From Gp6-AA40 sp050742535 (GTDB taxonomy: Bacteria; Acidobacteriota; Vicinamibacteria; Vicinamibacterales; UBA2999), in assembly GCA_050742535.1 (NCBI GenBank), contig JBOGIQ010000044.1, positions 1 through 26,457 of the forward strand: a DNA stretch of 26,457 bases, given 5' to 3'. A program made the translations under genes and the position numbers. A model generated the notes under the pieces. The model did not search any database. It worked only from the letters and a program-made list of their open reading frames with translations, and was not told the DNA's origin. Below are positions 5,984-13,610 of this stretch, in pieces. Numbering within the stretch: the first letter of the stretch is position 1; each line of letters starts with the position of its first letter.

Positions 5984-8817
5984 CGACACGACACTCGACG
6001 CGACTCCTGCTCATCGCGCTTCTCGCCATCATTGGTATCACCGCGCCGCTGGCCCAGAACCAGGGGAGTACCGCCAAACCCGCTGCTGCACCCAGCGACA
6101 TCCCGAGGATCACGTTCGAGAAGTACACGCTGCCGAACGGCCTCGACGTCATCCTCCGCCAGGACCGCCGCCTGCCCGTCGTTGCCGTCGACCTCTGGTA
6201 TCACGTCGGACCGGCGAACGAGGAGAAGGGGCGCACCGGCTTTGCGCATCTGTTCGAGCACATGATGTTCCAGTGCTCGAAGCACGTCCCGTGCGATCAG
6301 CACTTCCAGCTGCTCGAGGCCGCGGGCGCGAGCGACGTCAACGGCACGACAGATTTCGATCGCACGAACTATTTCGAAACGGTTCCCTCGAATCAGCTCG
6401 AGCTGGCGCTGTGGCTCGAGTCGGATCGCATGGGATACCTGCTCGACAAGGTCGACCAGGCCGCCCTTGCCAACCAGCAGGACGTGGTGCGCAACGAGCG
6501 GCGCCAGAGCGTGGAAAACCAGCCGTACGGGTTGGCCGAAGAGGCGATGGTTCAGCTCCTGTACCCGCCCGGGCATCCCTACTACGGCAACGTGATCGGC
6601 TCCCACGAAGACATTCAGGCGGCGAAGCTCGACGACGTGCAGCGGTTCTTCCGGCAGTACTACGCGCCGAACAACGCCAGCCTGGCGATCGTCGGCGACA
6701 TCGACGTCGCGCAGACGAAGGCGCTCGTCCAGAAGTACTTCGGCACCCTGCGCCGCGGCCCGGCCGTTCCTCCCATCAAGGCGACGACGCCGCGGATCAC
6801 GACGGAGCGGAGGAAGGTGGTCTCCTCGCGCGTCGAGCTGCCGCGTGTCTACATGGCGTGGATTACGCCCGCCTTCTACAAGCCCGGCGACGCGGATGCC
6901 GACATTGCCGCCACGCTTCTCGGTGGCGGCCGTTCGAGCCGGCTGTACAAGAAGCTCGTTTACGAACAGCAGATTGCGCAGGACGTCTCGGCGCAGCAGT
7001 ACTCGCTGGTCCTGGGGTCGATCTTCCAGATTCAGGTGACCGCGCGGCCGGGCCGGACCGCGGCGGAGATTGAGAAGGCGCTCGACGCCGAGCTGGCGAT
7101 GCTTCGTGCCACGGCGCCGGCGCAGACCGAAGTTGACCGCGCACGCAACACGATTGAAACCAACATCGTCGGTGGCCTCGAGAGCCTTGGCGGGTTCGGC
7201 GGTGTGGCCGATCGGCTGAATGCCTACAACCATTACCTCAAGACGCCGGACTATCTGCAGCAGGACGTGGCGCGCTACCGCGCTGTCACGCCGGTGACCA
7301 TCCGGACATTCGCGCGCACATACCTGACGCCTTCATCGCGTGTCGTGGTGCACGCCGTGGCTGGGGAGCCACAGGCTGCGGCGCAGGTGCCGACACCTCC
7401 GGCACCGAAACCCGGTGAGGGCGCCGGCGCGCCGGCGATCAACGGCGACGAGCCGTGGCGCGCCAAGCAGCCACAAGCGGCGGCGGCGAAGCCGGTGCAA
7501 CTCCCGACGCCGCAGTCGGAAACGCTGGCGAACGGCCTGACGTTGATCCTCAACGAACGCCGTGGTCTGCCGGTCGTCGCGGCGAGTGTCGTGCTGCGGA
7601 CGGGTAGCGATGCCAACCCGCTCGACAAGCCCGGTCTGGCCAACTTCACTGCCGCGATGCTGGACGAGGGTACGGCGTCGCGCAGCGCGCTGCAGATTGC
7701 CGATCAGGTGGCGCAGCTCGGTGCGACGCTGGGCACCGGCAGCTCGATGGATGCGACAACGATTACCGGCCGATCGCTCAGCAAGAACTTTGGCGCGCTG
7801 CTGGCGCTGATGGCGGACGTGACGCTGCATCCGTCGTTCCCGGCAGCAGAGCTCGACCGTCAGCGGGCGCAGCGCCTCGGTCAGCTCGTGCAGATGCGCG
7901 ACAACCCGTCGCAGGTTGCCGGTCAGGTGACGGCGATGGTGCTGTATGGCGACAAGCACCCGTACGGCTACAGCGAGATCGGCACCGAGGCGTCCGTGAA
8001 GGCGATCACCCGCGCCGATCTGTCGGCGTTCTGGCAGCAGAACTTCGTCGCCAACAATGCGGCGCTCGTCGTTGCCGGCGACATCTCGATGAAGGAGCTG
8101 CGCGCCATGGCCGAGAAGTCGTTCGGGTCGTGGCAGCGGGGAACACCGGCCCGGCCGGCGCTGACGAACCCGACGTCGATTCCGCCGCGCGTGATCATCG
8201 TCGACAAGCCAGGCAGCCCGCAGACACAGCTGCGCGTCGCCACCATCGGCGCCGCGCGGTCGTCGCCCGATTTCCGCCCGCTCCAGGTCATGAACATCGC
8301 GCTCGGCGGGCTGTTCTCCAGCCGCATCAACATGAACCTGCGCGAAAAGAACGGTTACACCTACGGCGCCTCGTCGCAGTTCACGTTCCGCCGCGCTGCC
8401 GGACCCTTCCAGGTCGGGTCGGGCGTCAGGACGGACGTGACCGCACCATCGGTCTCCGAGATCTTCAAGGAGATTCGTGGGATGGTGGAGAGCCCGATGG
8501 ATCAGGCCGAGCTGCAGCGGGCGAAAGACTCGCTCGCCAACTCGCTGGCGGGCGCGTTCGAAACGAGCGCGGACGCCGTGGCGAACTTCTCGAACGTGTT
8601 CATCTACGATCTGGGCCTGGACTACTACACGAAGTACGCCCAGGACGTGAACAGGGTGACGACGGATCAGACGCTGGCAGTGTCGAAGCGGTACCTGGTG
8701 CCCGGGAACATGGTCGTCATCGCGGTGGGTGATCGGAAGGTCATCGAGCCTGAGCTCGCAAAGCTGAATGTCGGCATGGTGGAGATTCGCGATGCGGAAG
8801 GAAGGCCCGCGAAGTAG
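5980..8817 (+). CDS. Secreted M16 family zinc metallopeptidase, two-unit
   Basis: A 945-residue protein with an N-terminal signal segment (LLLIALLAIIGITAPLAQ, about residues 9-26). The first M16 unit has the inverted zinc motif HLFEH at 90-94 and a probable third ligand at E173 (in RNERRQS), then a C-terminal subdomain with HPYYGNVIGSHEDI and GDIDVAQTKALVQKYFG. A Pro/Ala-rich linker (about 450-505) leads to a second M16 unit (SETLANGLTLILNERRGLPVVAASVVLRTG). In that unit the zinc motif is replaced by FTAAMLDEG, so it is non-catalytic, while the C-terminal NMNLREKNGYTYGASSQF arginine/tyrosine region is kept. This active-plus-inactive layout is common for bacterial M16 proteins acting in the periplasm on peptides. 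I chose the ATG at 5980 over upstream in-frame starts because it opens the signal peptide and overlaps the glycosylase stop. Confidence 0.93.
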   Translation: MTTRHSTRLLLIALLAIIGITAPLAQNQGSTAKPAAAPSDIPRITFEKYTLPNGLDVILRQDRRLPVVAVDLWYHVGPANEEKGRTGFAHLFEHMMFQCSKHVPCDQHFQLLEAAGASDVNGTTDFDRTNYFETVPSNQLELALWLESDRMGYLLDKVDQAALANQQDVVRNERRQSVENQPYGLAEEAMVQLLYPPGHPYYGNVIGSHEDIQAAKLDDVQRFFRQYYAPNNASLAIVGDIDVAQTKALVQKYFGTLRRGPAVPPIKATTPRITTERRKVVSSRVELPRVYMAWITPAFYKPGDADADIAATLLGGGRSSRLYKKLVYEQQIAQDVSAQQYSLVLGSIFQIQVTARPGRTAAEIEKALDAELAMLRATAPAQTEVDRARNTIETNIVGGLESLGGFGGVADRLNAYNHYLKTPDYLQQDVARYRAVTPVTIRTFARTYLTPSSRVVVHAVAGEPQAAAQVPTPPAPKPGEGAGAPAINGDEPWRAKQPQAAAAKPVQLPTPQSETLANGLTLILNERRGLPVVAASVVLRTGSDANPLDKPGLANFTAAMLDEGTASRSALQIADQVAQLGATLGTGSSMDATTITGRSLSKNFGALLALMADVTLHPSFPAAELDRQRAQRLGQLVQMRDNPSQVAGQVTAMVLYGDKHPYGYSEIGTEASVKAITRADLSAFWQQNFVANNAALVVAGDISMKELRAMAEKSFGSWQRGTPARPALTNPTSIPPRVIIVDKPGSPQTQLRVATIGAARSSPDFRPLQVMNIALGGLFSSRINMNLREKNGYTYGASSQFTFRRAAGPFQVGSGVRTDVTAPSVSEIFKEIRGMVESPMDQAELQRAKDSLANSLAGAFETSADAVANFSNVFIYDLGLDYYTKYAQDVNRVTTDQTLAVSKRYLVPGNMVVIAVGDRKVIEPELAKLNVGMVEIRDAEGRPAK

Positions 8818-8823
8818 CCGCAG

Positions 8824-8880
8824 GGCCGACCTGTCGGCCTTTAAACCATTAGAGGTAGCCGCCGACCTTCAGGTCGGCGG
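8824..8880. repeat. Two GC-rich hairpins after the M16 gene
   Basis: The first is GGCCGAC-CT-GTCGGCC (8824-8839) followed by TTTAAA, which could act as a weak terminator. The second is a perfect 10-bp stem, CCGCCGACCT-TC-AGGTCGGCGG (8859-8880), preceded by GTAG. The GTAG-stem-TTCA/TTTA-stem pattern recurs at 12000, 12340, 15350 and 18925. Confidence 0.75.
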
Positions 8881-9082
8881 ATCGACCGGTGAACAGGAAG
8901 CGCTCCAACCAGAGGACGCCATGTCACACGTTGACTGGTACATCGAAGGAGTCGAGGTCAGCAATTACGACCATGTCGAGCACCGTCCATCCCCCGCTCT
9001 TCACGCGCATCGAGTTTGACGCGAACATCGAAAGTAGAAAGGCGCGCGTCGTAATCCCCGGCGTGCTCGAATCCACGGCCCG
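8879..9082 (+). pseudogene. Internally deleted duplicate of the DUF1326 gene at the contig edge
   Basis: Bases 8879-8966 match 9093-9180 and bases 8967-9082 match 9467-9582, so this 204-bp stretch equals the following locus minus 286 bp (9181-9466). It abuts the run of N. The copy has the ATG (8921) and the first 14 codons, then is out of frame. The most economical reading is an overlapping contig end carrying a deletion variant or a local misassembly, not a true tandem gene. Confidence 0.8.
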
Positions 9083-9092
9083 NNNNNNNNNN
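9083..9092. other. Assembly gap (10 N)
   Basis: Ten unresolved bases joining two contigs. Because both flanks contain the same sequence, the true gap length may be zero or negative. Confidence 0.99.
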
Positions 9093-9134
9093 GGATCGAC
9101 CGGTGAACAGGAAGCGCTCCAACCAGAGGACGCC

Positions 9135-9772
9135 ATGTCACACGTTGACTGGTACATCGAAGGAGTCGAGGTCAGCAATTGCAATTGCGACTACGCCTGT
9201 CCCTGCCAGTTCGAGTCCCGCCGCCCTACGCACGGAGAGTGCCGCGGCTTCGCGGCTGTGCGCATCGAGAAAGGTCACTTTGGAGACGTGCCGCTTAATG
9301 GTCTCTGCGCGGCTCTCCTCTATGGATGGCCTGGACCGATTTACGAGGGTAACGGCGAGTGCCAGGCTGTCATCGACGAGCAGGCGGACCGTAGGCAACG
9401 AGATGCTCTTGCCGCGATCATGTACGGTAAGGAGACCAACGAGGGGCAACTCACTGGTGGGTGTATACGACCATGTCGAGCACCGTCCATCCCCCGCTCT
9501 TCACGCGCATCGAGTTTGACGCGAACATCGAAAGTAGAAAGGCGCGCGTCGTAATCCCCGGCGTGCTCGAATCCACGGCCCGCCCCATCCAAAGCCCCGC
9601 GACCGGGGCCGAGGATCGCGTTCGCATCAGTCTTCCCAACGGGATCGAGTTCGACCTCGCGGAAATCGCCAGTGGTACAACGAAAACGGTGGCCTCAATC
9701 GCTCTCGATCTCCAGAATTCGTACTTGCATTTCAACGCCCTGCGCCAGTCGGGGAAGGGTGTGGTCCGCTAA
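9135..9772 (+). pseudogene. DUF1326 protein gene, copy 1, with a one-base frameshift
   Basis: From ATG at 9135 (AGAGGA upstream) the protein reads MSHVDWYIEGVEVSNCNCDY..., with the four-cysteine cluster C-x-C-x3-C-x-C at residues 16-24 and the CRGFAAV and GPIYEGNGECQAV motifs. At about 9441-9452 the frame breaks. The sequel (VYTTMSSTVHPPLF... to GKGVVR) continues in another frame to the stop at 9772. Against the intact paralogue at 23046-23684 one base is missing. Restoring one A in CAAC (9447-9450) would give EGQTHWW, matching QGATHWW in the paralogue. Because the site is close to an assembly gap, a sequence error is as likely as true decay. If intact the product would be 212 residues, soluble, possibly metal-binding, and of unknown function. 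Confidence 0.8.
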
Positions 9773-9806
9773 ACGAACGCCTGAGGCCTGACTAAGAAGG
9801 CAGACG

Positions 9807-10493
9807 ATGCGATCCGACATTCAGGCCGTAGTTTTTGACCTTGACGGGACGCTCCTCGACCGTCGACGAAGCTTCGAGCGGTGTGCCTGGGATCAATGGA
9901 GCCGGTTCTCTCACGTTCTCCGGCCAGTTCAGCCCGACGAATACGTTCAGACGTTGATTCGAGTCGACGGGGACGGCTATGCACCACGCAGCGAGCTCTT
10001 CACCGGTCTGCTCGCTGCGCTTGGCCTGCCACCTGACCTGGCAGACACGCTGTTGATTGACTACCGCGCCCGTTTCCCGAGCGCCTGCCTGCTGTTTCCC
10101 GATGTTCTCCGGACTCTTGCCGCTCTTCGCGCGTCAGGCCGCACAATCGGGCTGATCACGAACGGCTCTGTGCGGATGCAGAGCCGGAAGCTGGAGTGGT
10201 TGTTCCCGCCATCGACGTTCGACGTCGTCCTGATCTCCGGGGCTGAGAGAGTACACAAGCCGGATCCTGAAATCTTCCGTCGTGCGCTCGCTCGACTCCG
10301 GGTCGATCCAGAGCGATCCGTCTTTGTAGGCGACAGTCCCGAAGTCGATATCGCCGGTGCGCGAAGGGCCGGAATGTGGGCAGTCTGGCGACGAGACCCG
10401 ACCGTTTCACGGCCCGTCGAAGCCGACGCCGCTATTGAAGAAGTTGGCGATCTCCTCCCGTTGCTGGGCATAAGGCCCGGAGCACCCCACTAA
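9807..10493 (+). CDS. HAD superfamily hydrolase (phosphatase-like)
   Basis: A 228-residue cytoplasmic enzyme with all four HAD motifs. Motif I is FDLDGTLLD, with nucleophile D11 and acid/base D13; motif II is LITNGS (T119); motif III is K152 in VHKPDPEIF; motif IV is FVGDSPEVDIAGA (D177, D182). The helical cap between residues 17 and 95 marks subfamily IA (phosphoglycolate phosphatase, haloacid dehalogenase-like). An active aspartate pair D11/D13 favours a phosphatase over a dehalogenase. The substrate cannot be named. A weak GAAGG lies ahead of the ATG. The gene sits between a damaged DUF1326 gene and the cysM promoter, with no clear functional link to either. Confidence 0.9.
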   Translation: MRSDIQAVVFDLDGTLLDRRRSFERCAWDQWSRFSHVLRPVQPDEYVQTLIRVDGDGYAPRSELFTGLLAALGLPPDLADTLLIDYRARFPSACLLFPDVLRTLAALRASGRTIGLITNGSVRMQSRKLEWLFPPSTFDVVLISGAERVHKPDPEIFRRALARLRVDPERSVFVGDSPEVDIAGARRAGMWAVWRRDPTVSRPVEADAAIEEVGDLLPLLGIRPGAPH

Positions 10494-10521
10494 CCACCAA
10501 CTACGAACCACCAACAGCCAA
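10492..10521. repeat. AACCACCAAC-type spacer repeat
   Basis: The short spacer after the HAD gene contains two AACCACCAAC motifs separated by TACG. The spacer at 13518-13566 has related AACTACCAACT units. Both lie directly upstream of a promoter bearing the Rrf2-like operator. Confidence 0.55.
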
Positions 10522-10523
10522 GA

Positions 10524-10529
10524 TATAAT
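10524..10529 (+). promoter_or_regulatory. -10 box of the cysM promoter
   Basis: A perfect TATAAT whose last two bases are also the first two of the palindromic operator. There is no convincing -35 box 17 bases upstream (CTACGA), which fits an activator-dependent or weak promoter. Transcription would start about 13 bases before the ATG, giving a very short leader. Confidence 0.55.
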
Positions 10530-10548
10530 CCGACTGAAGCAGTCGGAT
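10528..10548. promoter_or_regulatory. Rrf2/IscR-type operator upstream of cysM
   Basis: A perfect palindrome ATCCGAC-N7-GTCGGAT lies between the -10 box and the ATG at 10549. The core CCGACT-GAAGC-AGTCGG fits the E. coli type 1 IscR consensus core (YYGACTRWWWYAGTCRR) at 16 of 17 positions. A similar site precedes the rrf2 gene (13569-13589). Confidence 0.65.
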
Positions 10549-11574
10549 ATGTCTGTCGCTACCCCTGGCCTGCCGCGCACGGCGGCCTCCATCGTCGATC
10601 TGATCGGAAATACGCCATTAATCCGCCTGTCCGGCTTCGAGCGCGGCCTGCGCAACGTCGAGCTGTATGCCAAGGCGGAGTGGAAGAACCCCGGCGGATC
10701 GGTCAAGGACCGGCCGGCAGCGCGGATGATTGCCGACGGTGAGCGCAGCGGCGCGCTGACGCACAACAAGATCCTGCTCGACGCCACCTCCGGTAACACC
10801 GGCATCGCTTACGCGATGATCGGCGCCGCGCGCGGATTCCGCGTCCGGCTGTGCGTCCCGGAAAACGTGACCCCGGAGCGGAAGCGGATCCTGAAGGCGT
10901 TCGGGGCGGAGATCGTGTTCACCGACCCGATGGAAGGGTCGGACGGTGCGATCCTCCGGGCGAAGAAGATGTTCGCGGAGAGCCCTGAGCTCTACTTCTA
11001 CCCGGACCAGTACAACAACCCCGGCAACTGGCTCTCGCACTACGACACCACGGCGCCGGAGATCATCGAACAGACCGGCGGGCGCATCACGCATTTCGTC
11101 GCCGGACTCGGCACGAGCGGAACATTCGTCGGGGCCGGGCGGAGGCTGCGGGAGTTCAACCCGTCCATCAAGTTGATCTCGGTTCAGCCCGATTCGCCGC
11201 TGCACGGCCTCGAAGGCCTCAAGCACATGGCGACCGCCATCGTTCCCGGTATCTACGACGCGAAAATTGCCGACGAGGACATCGGCATCAGCACCGAAGA
11301 GGCGTTCGAGTTGACTCGGCAGCTGGCGCGCAGCGGCTTGTTTGTCGGCATCTCGAGCGGCGCCAACCTCGCCGGCGCGCTTTCGGTGGCGCGGCGTGTC
11401 AGCGACGCGGTCATCGTGGTCGTGTTCTGCGACGGCGGTGAGAAGTACCTGTCCGAGCGGTTCTGGGACGAATCGACAGCCACCGACCGGCGCCAGGCCA
11501 ATCCGGCCTCCGCCTCCGCGCGAGGCGTTACGGCGGACAAGAAAGCCGGACTCCACACAGAGGAAAGCCACTGA
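10549..11574 (+). CDS. cysM: Cysteine synthase, CysM type (PLP-dependent)
   Basis: A 341-residue fold-type II PLP enzyme. It has the SIVDLIGNTPLIRL start, PLP lysine K53 in KNPGGSVKDR, the substrate-binding TSGNTG loop (80-85), the phosphate-binding GLGTSGT loop (187-192) and a C-terminal SSGANLAGAL. The neighbours are a Mec-type JAMM peptidase and a CysO domain, as in Mycobacterium tuberculosis cysM-cysO-mec. CysM there adds the carrier thiocarboxylate sulfur to O-phosphoserine to make CysO-bound cysteine. I infer the same here; a sulfide-using O-acetylserine sulfhydrylase is the alternative. The last 30 residues look low-complexity and repeat-derived (NPASASARGVTADKK), unlike family ends. 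The stop overlaps the JAMM start (TGATG), with GAGGA as a ribosome site. Confidence 0.9.
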   Translation: MSVATPGLPRTAASIVDLIGNTPLIRLSGFERGLRNVELYAKAEWKNPGGSVKDRPAARMIADGERSGALTHNKILLDATSGNTGIAYAMIGAARGFRVRLCVPENVTPERKRILKAFGAEIVFTDPMEGSDGAILRAKKMFAESPELYFYPDQYNNPGNWLSHYDTTAPEIIEQTGGRITHFVAGLGTSGTFVGAGRRLREFNPSIKLISVQPDSPLHGLEGLKHMATAIVPGIYDAKIADEDIGISTEEAFELTRQLARSGLFVGISSGANLAGALSVARRVSDAVIVVVFCDGGEKYLSERFWDESTATDRRQANPASASARGVTADKKAGLHTEESH

Positions 11575-12032
11575 TGGCGCTGACGATTACGCCCGCCGTG
11601 AACGACGCGATCCGCGCGCATGCAGTGGAAACCTATCCGAACGAGTGCTGCGGCGCGCTGTACGGCTCGAACGGCGTGGTCACCGGCACCTATGCGCTGC
11701 CCAACGTTACCGAGGAAGGTCCGCGCCGCCGCTTCCGGATCAGCGACAAGGACTACATGAAGACCGAGCGGCGCGCGTCGGAGCTTGGCGCCGAGCTGCT
11801 CGGGTTCTATCACTCACACCCGGATCATCCGGCGCGGCCGTCGCAATACGATCTCGACCACGCGTTCCCCACGTTCTCGTACATCATCGTCTCCGTTCGC
11901 GGTGGTGCGCCAGAGGACATGACGTCCTGGCGGCTGCGCGACGATCGCTCGGCGTTCGACCCCGAAGAACTGGTGGTCGTCTCGCCTGTAAACTCCCAGG
12001 TCCGCCTGAAGGCGGACACTACGACCGCCTGA
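11574..12032 (+). CDS. mec: JAMM/MPN+ zinc peptidase, Mec type
   Basis: A 152-residue JAB1/MPN/Mov34 metallopeptidase. The JAMM signature is complete: E24 in NECCGALYG and H80-S-H82-PDHPARPS90-QYD93. Zinc ligands are therefore H80, H82 and D93, with E24 the general base. In mycobacteria Mec releases cysteine from the CysO carrier, and wider JAMM proteins cleave after the Gly-Gly of ubiquitin-like proteins. Here it lies between cysM and the CysO fusion, so it could both liberate cysteine and cut the fusion after its internal Gly-Gly (inference). The last residues (QVRLKADTTTA) are encoded by a hairpin repeat and probably not part of the fold. The stop codon sits inside the second hairpin (12024-12037). 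Confidence 0.88.
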   Translation: MALTITPAVNDAIRAHAVETYPNECCGALYGSNGVVTGTYALPNVTEEGPRRRFRISDKDYMKTERRASELGAELLGFYHSHPDHPARPSQYDLDHAFPTFSYIIVSVRGGAPEDMTSWRLRDDRSAFDPEELVVVSPVNSQVRLKADTTTA

Positions 12033-12037
12033 CGGCG
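12000..12037. repeat. Paired GTCCGCC hairpins forming the JAMM C-terminus
   Basis: GTCCGCC-TGAA-GGCGGAC (12000-12017) is followed by CCGCC-TGAC-GGCGG (12024-12037). The first encodes VRLKAD and the second carries the JAMM stop codon. The 15350 hairpin has the same stem sequence with a TTTA loop. Confidence 0.8.
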
Positions 12038-12054
12038 GACACGACACGAGAGAT

Positions 12055-13521
12055 ATGTCCAACACCATTCACATTCCCACGCCGCTGCGCCCGTTCACCG
12101 ACAAACAGGAGTCGGTGCAGGTCAGCGGAGGCACTGTCGGTGAGCTGCTTGCCGATCTCACGAAGAAATACGACGGCCTGCGCAAGCACCTCTATACGGA
12201 CGAGGGCAAGCTGCGGAACTTCGTCAACGTCTATCTGAACGACGAGGACATCCGTTACCTGCAGCGCGAGGCGACGCCGGTGAAGCCGGGCGACAGCCTG
12301 AGCATCGTGCCGTCAGTTGCGGGTGGGGCGCCCACGTCGGTAGAGGCCGACCTTAAGGTTGGCCTTCCTGAGCTCACGCAGGACGAGATCAAGCGCTACA
12401 GCCGGCACCTGATCATGCCGGAGGTTGGCATGGACGGTCAGCGCAGGCTGAAAGCCGGCAGCGTGCTCTGCATCGGCGCCGGCGGCCTTGGTTCTCCCGC
12501 GGCGATGTATCTTGCCGCCGCCGGCATCGGCCGCATCGGCATCGTCGACTTCGACGTCGTGGACTTCAGCAACCTGCAGCGCCAGCTGCTGCACGGGACG
12601 AAAGACGTGGGCACGTCGAAAAACGAGTCGGCGAAGCGGCGCATCGAGGACCTCAACCCTCACGTCCATGTCGAGACCTACGAGACGCTGCTGAACTCGC
12701 AGAACGCGCTCGAGCTGTTCAACGATTACGACGTCATCCTCGACGGGACCGACAACTTTCCGACGCGGTATCTCGTCAACGACGCCTGCGTGCTGACGGG
12801 CAAGCCGAACGCCTATGGCAGCATCTTCCGGTTCGAAGGGCAGGCGTCGGTCTTCGCCACGAAGGAAGGCCCGTGCTATCGCTGCCTCTATCCCGAACCG
12901 CCGCCGCCAGGACTTGTCCCGAGCTGCGCCGAGGGAGGTGTGCTCGGCGTGCTGCCGGGGATCATCGGCGTGATCCAGGCGACCGAGACGATCAAGCTGA
13001 TTACCGGGATCGGCGAGCCGTTGATCGGCCGCTTCATGATCTACGACGCACTGCGGATGAAATTCCGCGAGCTGAAGCTGCGGAAGGACCCCGAGTGCCC
13101 GGCGTGCGGCACCAATCCAACCGTGACGAAGCTGATCGACTACGAACAGTTCTGCGGTCTGCGGCCCGAGCCGCAGCAGACGCAGGGAGGAGCTGCGGTG
13201 AGCGATTGGGAAATCACGCCGGTCGAGCTGAAGAAGAAGCTGGACGCTGGAGAGACGCCGTTCGTGCTCGACGTGCGCGAACCGAACGAATACCAGATCA
13301 ACCGGATTGCCGGGTCAACGCTGATTCCGCTGGGCGAGCTGCCGCGGCGGTATCAGGAACTGCCGCGTGACCGCGAGATTGTCACGCAGTGCAAGATGGG
13401 TGGCCGCAGCGCGAAGGCGATGGAGTTCCTGAAGTCGGTCGGCTTCTCGAACGTCAAGAACCTGCGCGGCGGGATTCTGGAGTGGATCGATAAGGTCGAT
13501 CCGTCACAACCCAAGTACTAG
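12055..13521 (+). CDS. moeZ: CysO-MoeB/ThiF-rhodanese three-domain fusion
   Basis: A 488-residue sulfur-carrier activation protein. Residues 1-91 are a ubiquitin-fold carrier closely resembling mycobacterial CysO (IPTPLRPFTDK, KLRNFVNVYLNDEDIRYL, SIVPSVAGG), ending in Gly90-Gly91. A repeat-derived linker (92-108) follows. Residues 109-370 are an E1-like adenylyltransferase: GAGGLGSP nucleotide loop at 141-148, D165-D167, and zinc cysteines C274/C277 and C348/C351. Residues 383-485 are a rhodanese domain with active loop C446-KMGGR. Domains two and three equal MoeZ, which adenylates the carrier's terminal glycine and loads sulfur as thiocarboxylate. The oddity is that the Gly-Gly is internal, so it needs cleavage before activation, perhaps by the preceding JAMM peptidase. 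Alternatively the carrier domain is inactive and a separate CysO exists elsewhere. Confidence 0.92.
   Translation: MSNTIHIPTPLRPFTDKQESVQVSGGTVGELLADLTKKYDGLRKHLYTDEGKLRNFVNVYLNDEDIRYLQREATPVKPGDSLSIVPSVAGGAPTSVEADLKVGLPELTQDEIKRYSRHLIMPEVGMDGQRRLKAGSVLCIGAGGLGSPAAMYLAAAGIGRIGIVDFDVVDFSNLQRQLLHGTKDVGTSKNESAKRRIEDLNPHVHVETYETLLNSQNALELFNDYDVILDGTDNFPTRYLVNDACVLTGKPNAYGSIFRFEGQASVFATKEGPCYRCLYPEPPPPGLVPSCAEGGVLGVLPGIIGVIQATETIKLITGIGEPLIGRFMIYDALRMKFRELKLRKDPECPACGTNPTVTKLIDYEQFCGLRPEPQQTQGGAAVSDWEITPVELKKKLDAGETPFVLDVREPNEYQINRIAGSTLIPLGELPRRYQELPRDREIVTQCKMGGRSAKAMEFLKSVGFSNVKNLRGGILEWIDKVDPSQPKY
12340..12364. repeat. GTAG-hairpin repeat inside the CysO-MoeB linker
   Basis: GTAG is followed by GGCCGACC-TTAA-GGTTGGCC, a stem with one G-T wobble. 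It encodes VEADLKVGL, directly after the Gly-Gly and before the MoeB domain. It resembles the intergenic hairpins at 8859 and 18925. A small GTGGG/CCCAC pair lies just before it. Confidence 0.7.
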
Positions 13522-13566
13522 TTGGAGAGTTAGCTACGAACTACCAACTATCCAACTACCAACTAG
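13518..13566. repeat. Inverted repeat after the fusion gene, with AACTACCAACT units
   Basis: A perfect 8-bp inverted repeat, CTAGTTGG (13518-13525) and CCAACTAG (13559-13566), bounds the whole spacer and includes the stop codon of the fusion gene. Inside are ACTACCAACT and TCCAACTACC motifs. It could fold as a weak transcription barrier ahead of the next promoter. Confidence 0.7.
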
Positions 13567-13591
13567 AAATCCGACCAATATTGACGGATTT
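13567..13591. promoter_or_regulatory. Rrf2/IscR-type operator 1 upstream of the rrf2 gene
   Basis: The palindrome AAATCCG-N11-CGGATTT contains ATCCGAC-N7-GACGGAT (13569-13589), the same 21-bp layout as the site before cysM. Its core CCGACC-AATAT-TGACGG matches the type 1 IscR core except at three positions. The right arm contains the -35 box. Confidence 0.6.
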
Positions 13592-13610
13592 CTGACGATC
13601 CCGTTAAAAT
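13581..13610 (+). promoter_or_regulatory. Promoter of the rrf2-isc unit
   Basis: TTGACG (13581-13586) and TAAAAT (13605-13610) are separated by 18 bases. Operator-like palindromes overlap the -35 box (site 1) and the end of the -10 box (site 2), the arrangement expected for tight autorepression. Confidence 0.6.

Noticed and set aside
5863..7233. Long minus-strand open frame opposite the M16 gene
   Set aside because: Composition is typical of antisense shadows in high-GC DNA, with no domain seen; the plus-strand gene carries the HxxEH motif.
8824..8845. Strong intrinsic terminator after the M16 gene
   Set aside because: The stem is good but the following T-run is only three bases, so it is listed as a repeat hairpin with weak terminator potential only.
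8889..9554. Open frame running through the N gap, joining both DUF1326 fragments
   Set aside because: It reads through undefined bases and through duplicated sequence; it is an assembly product.
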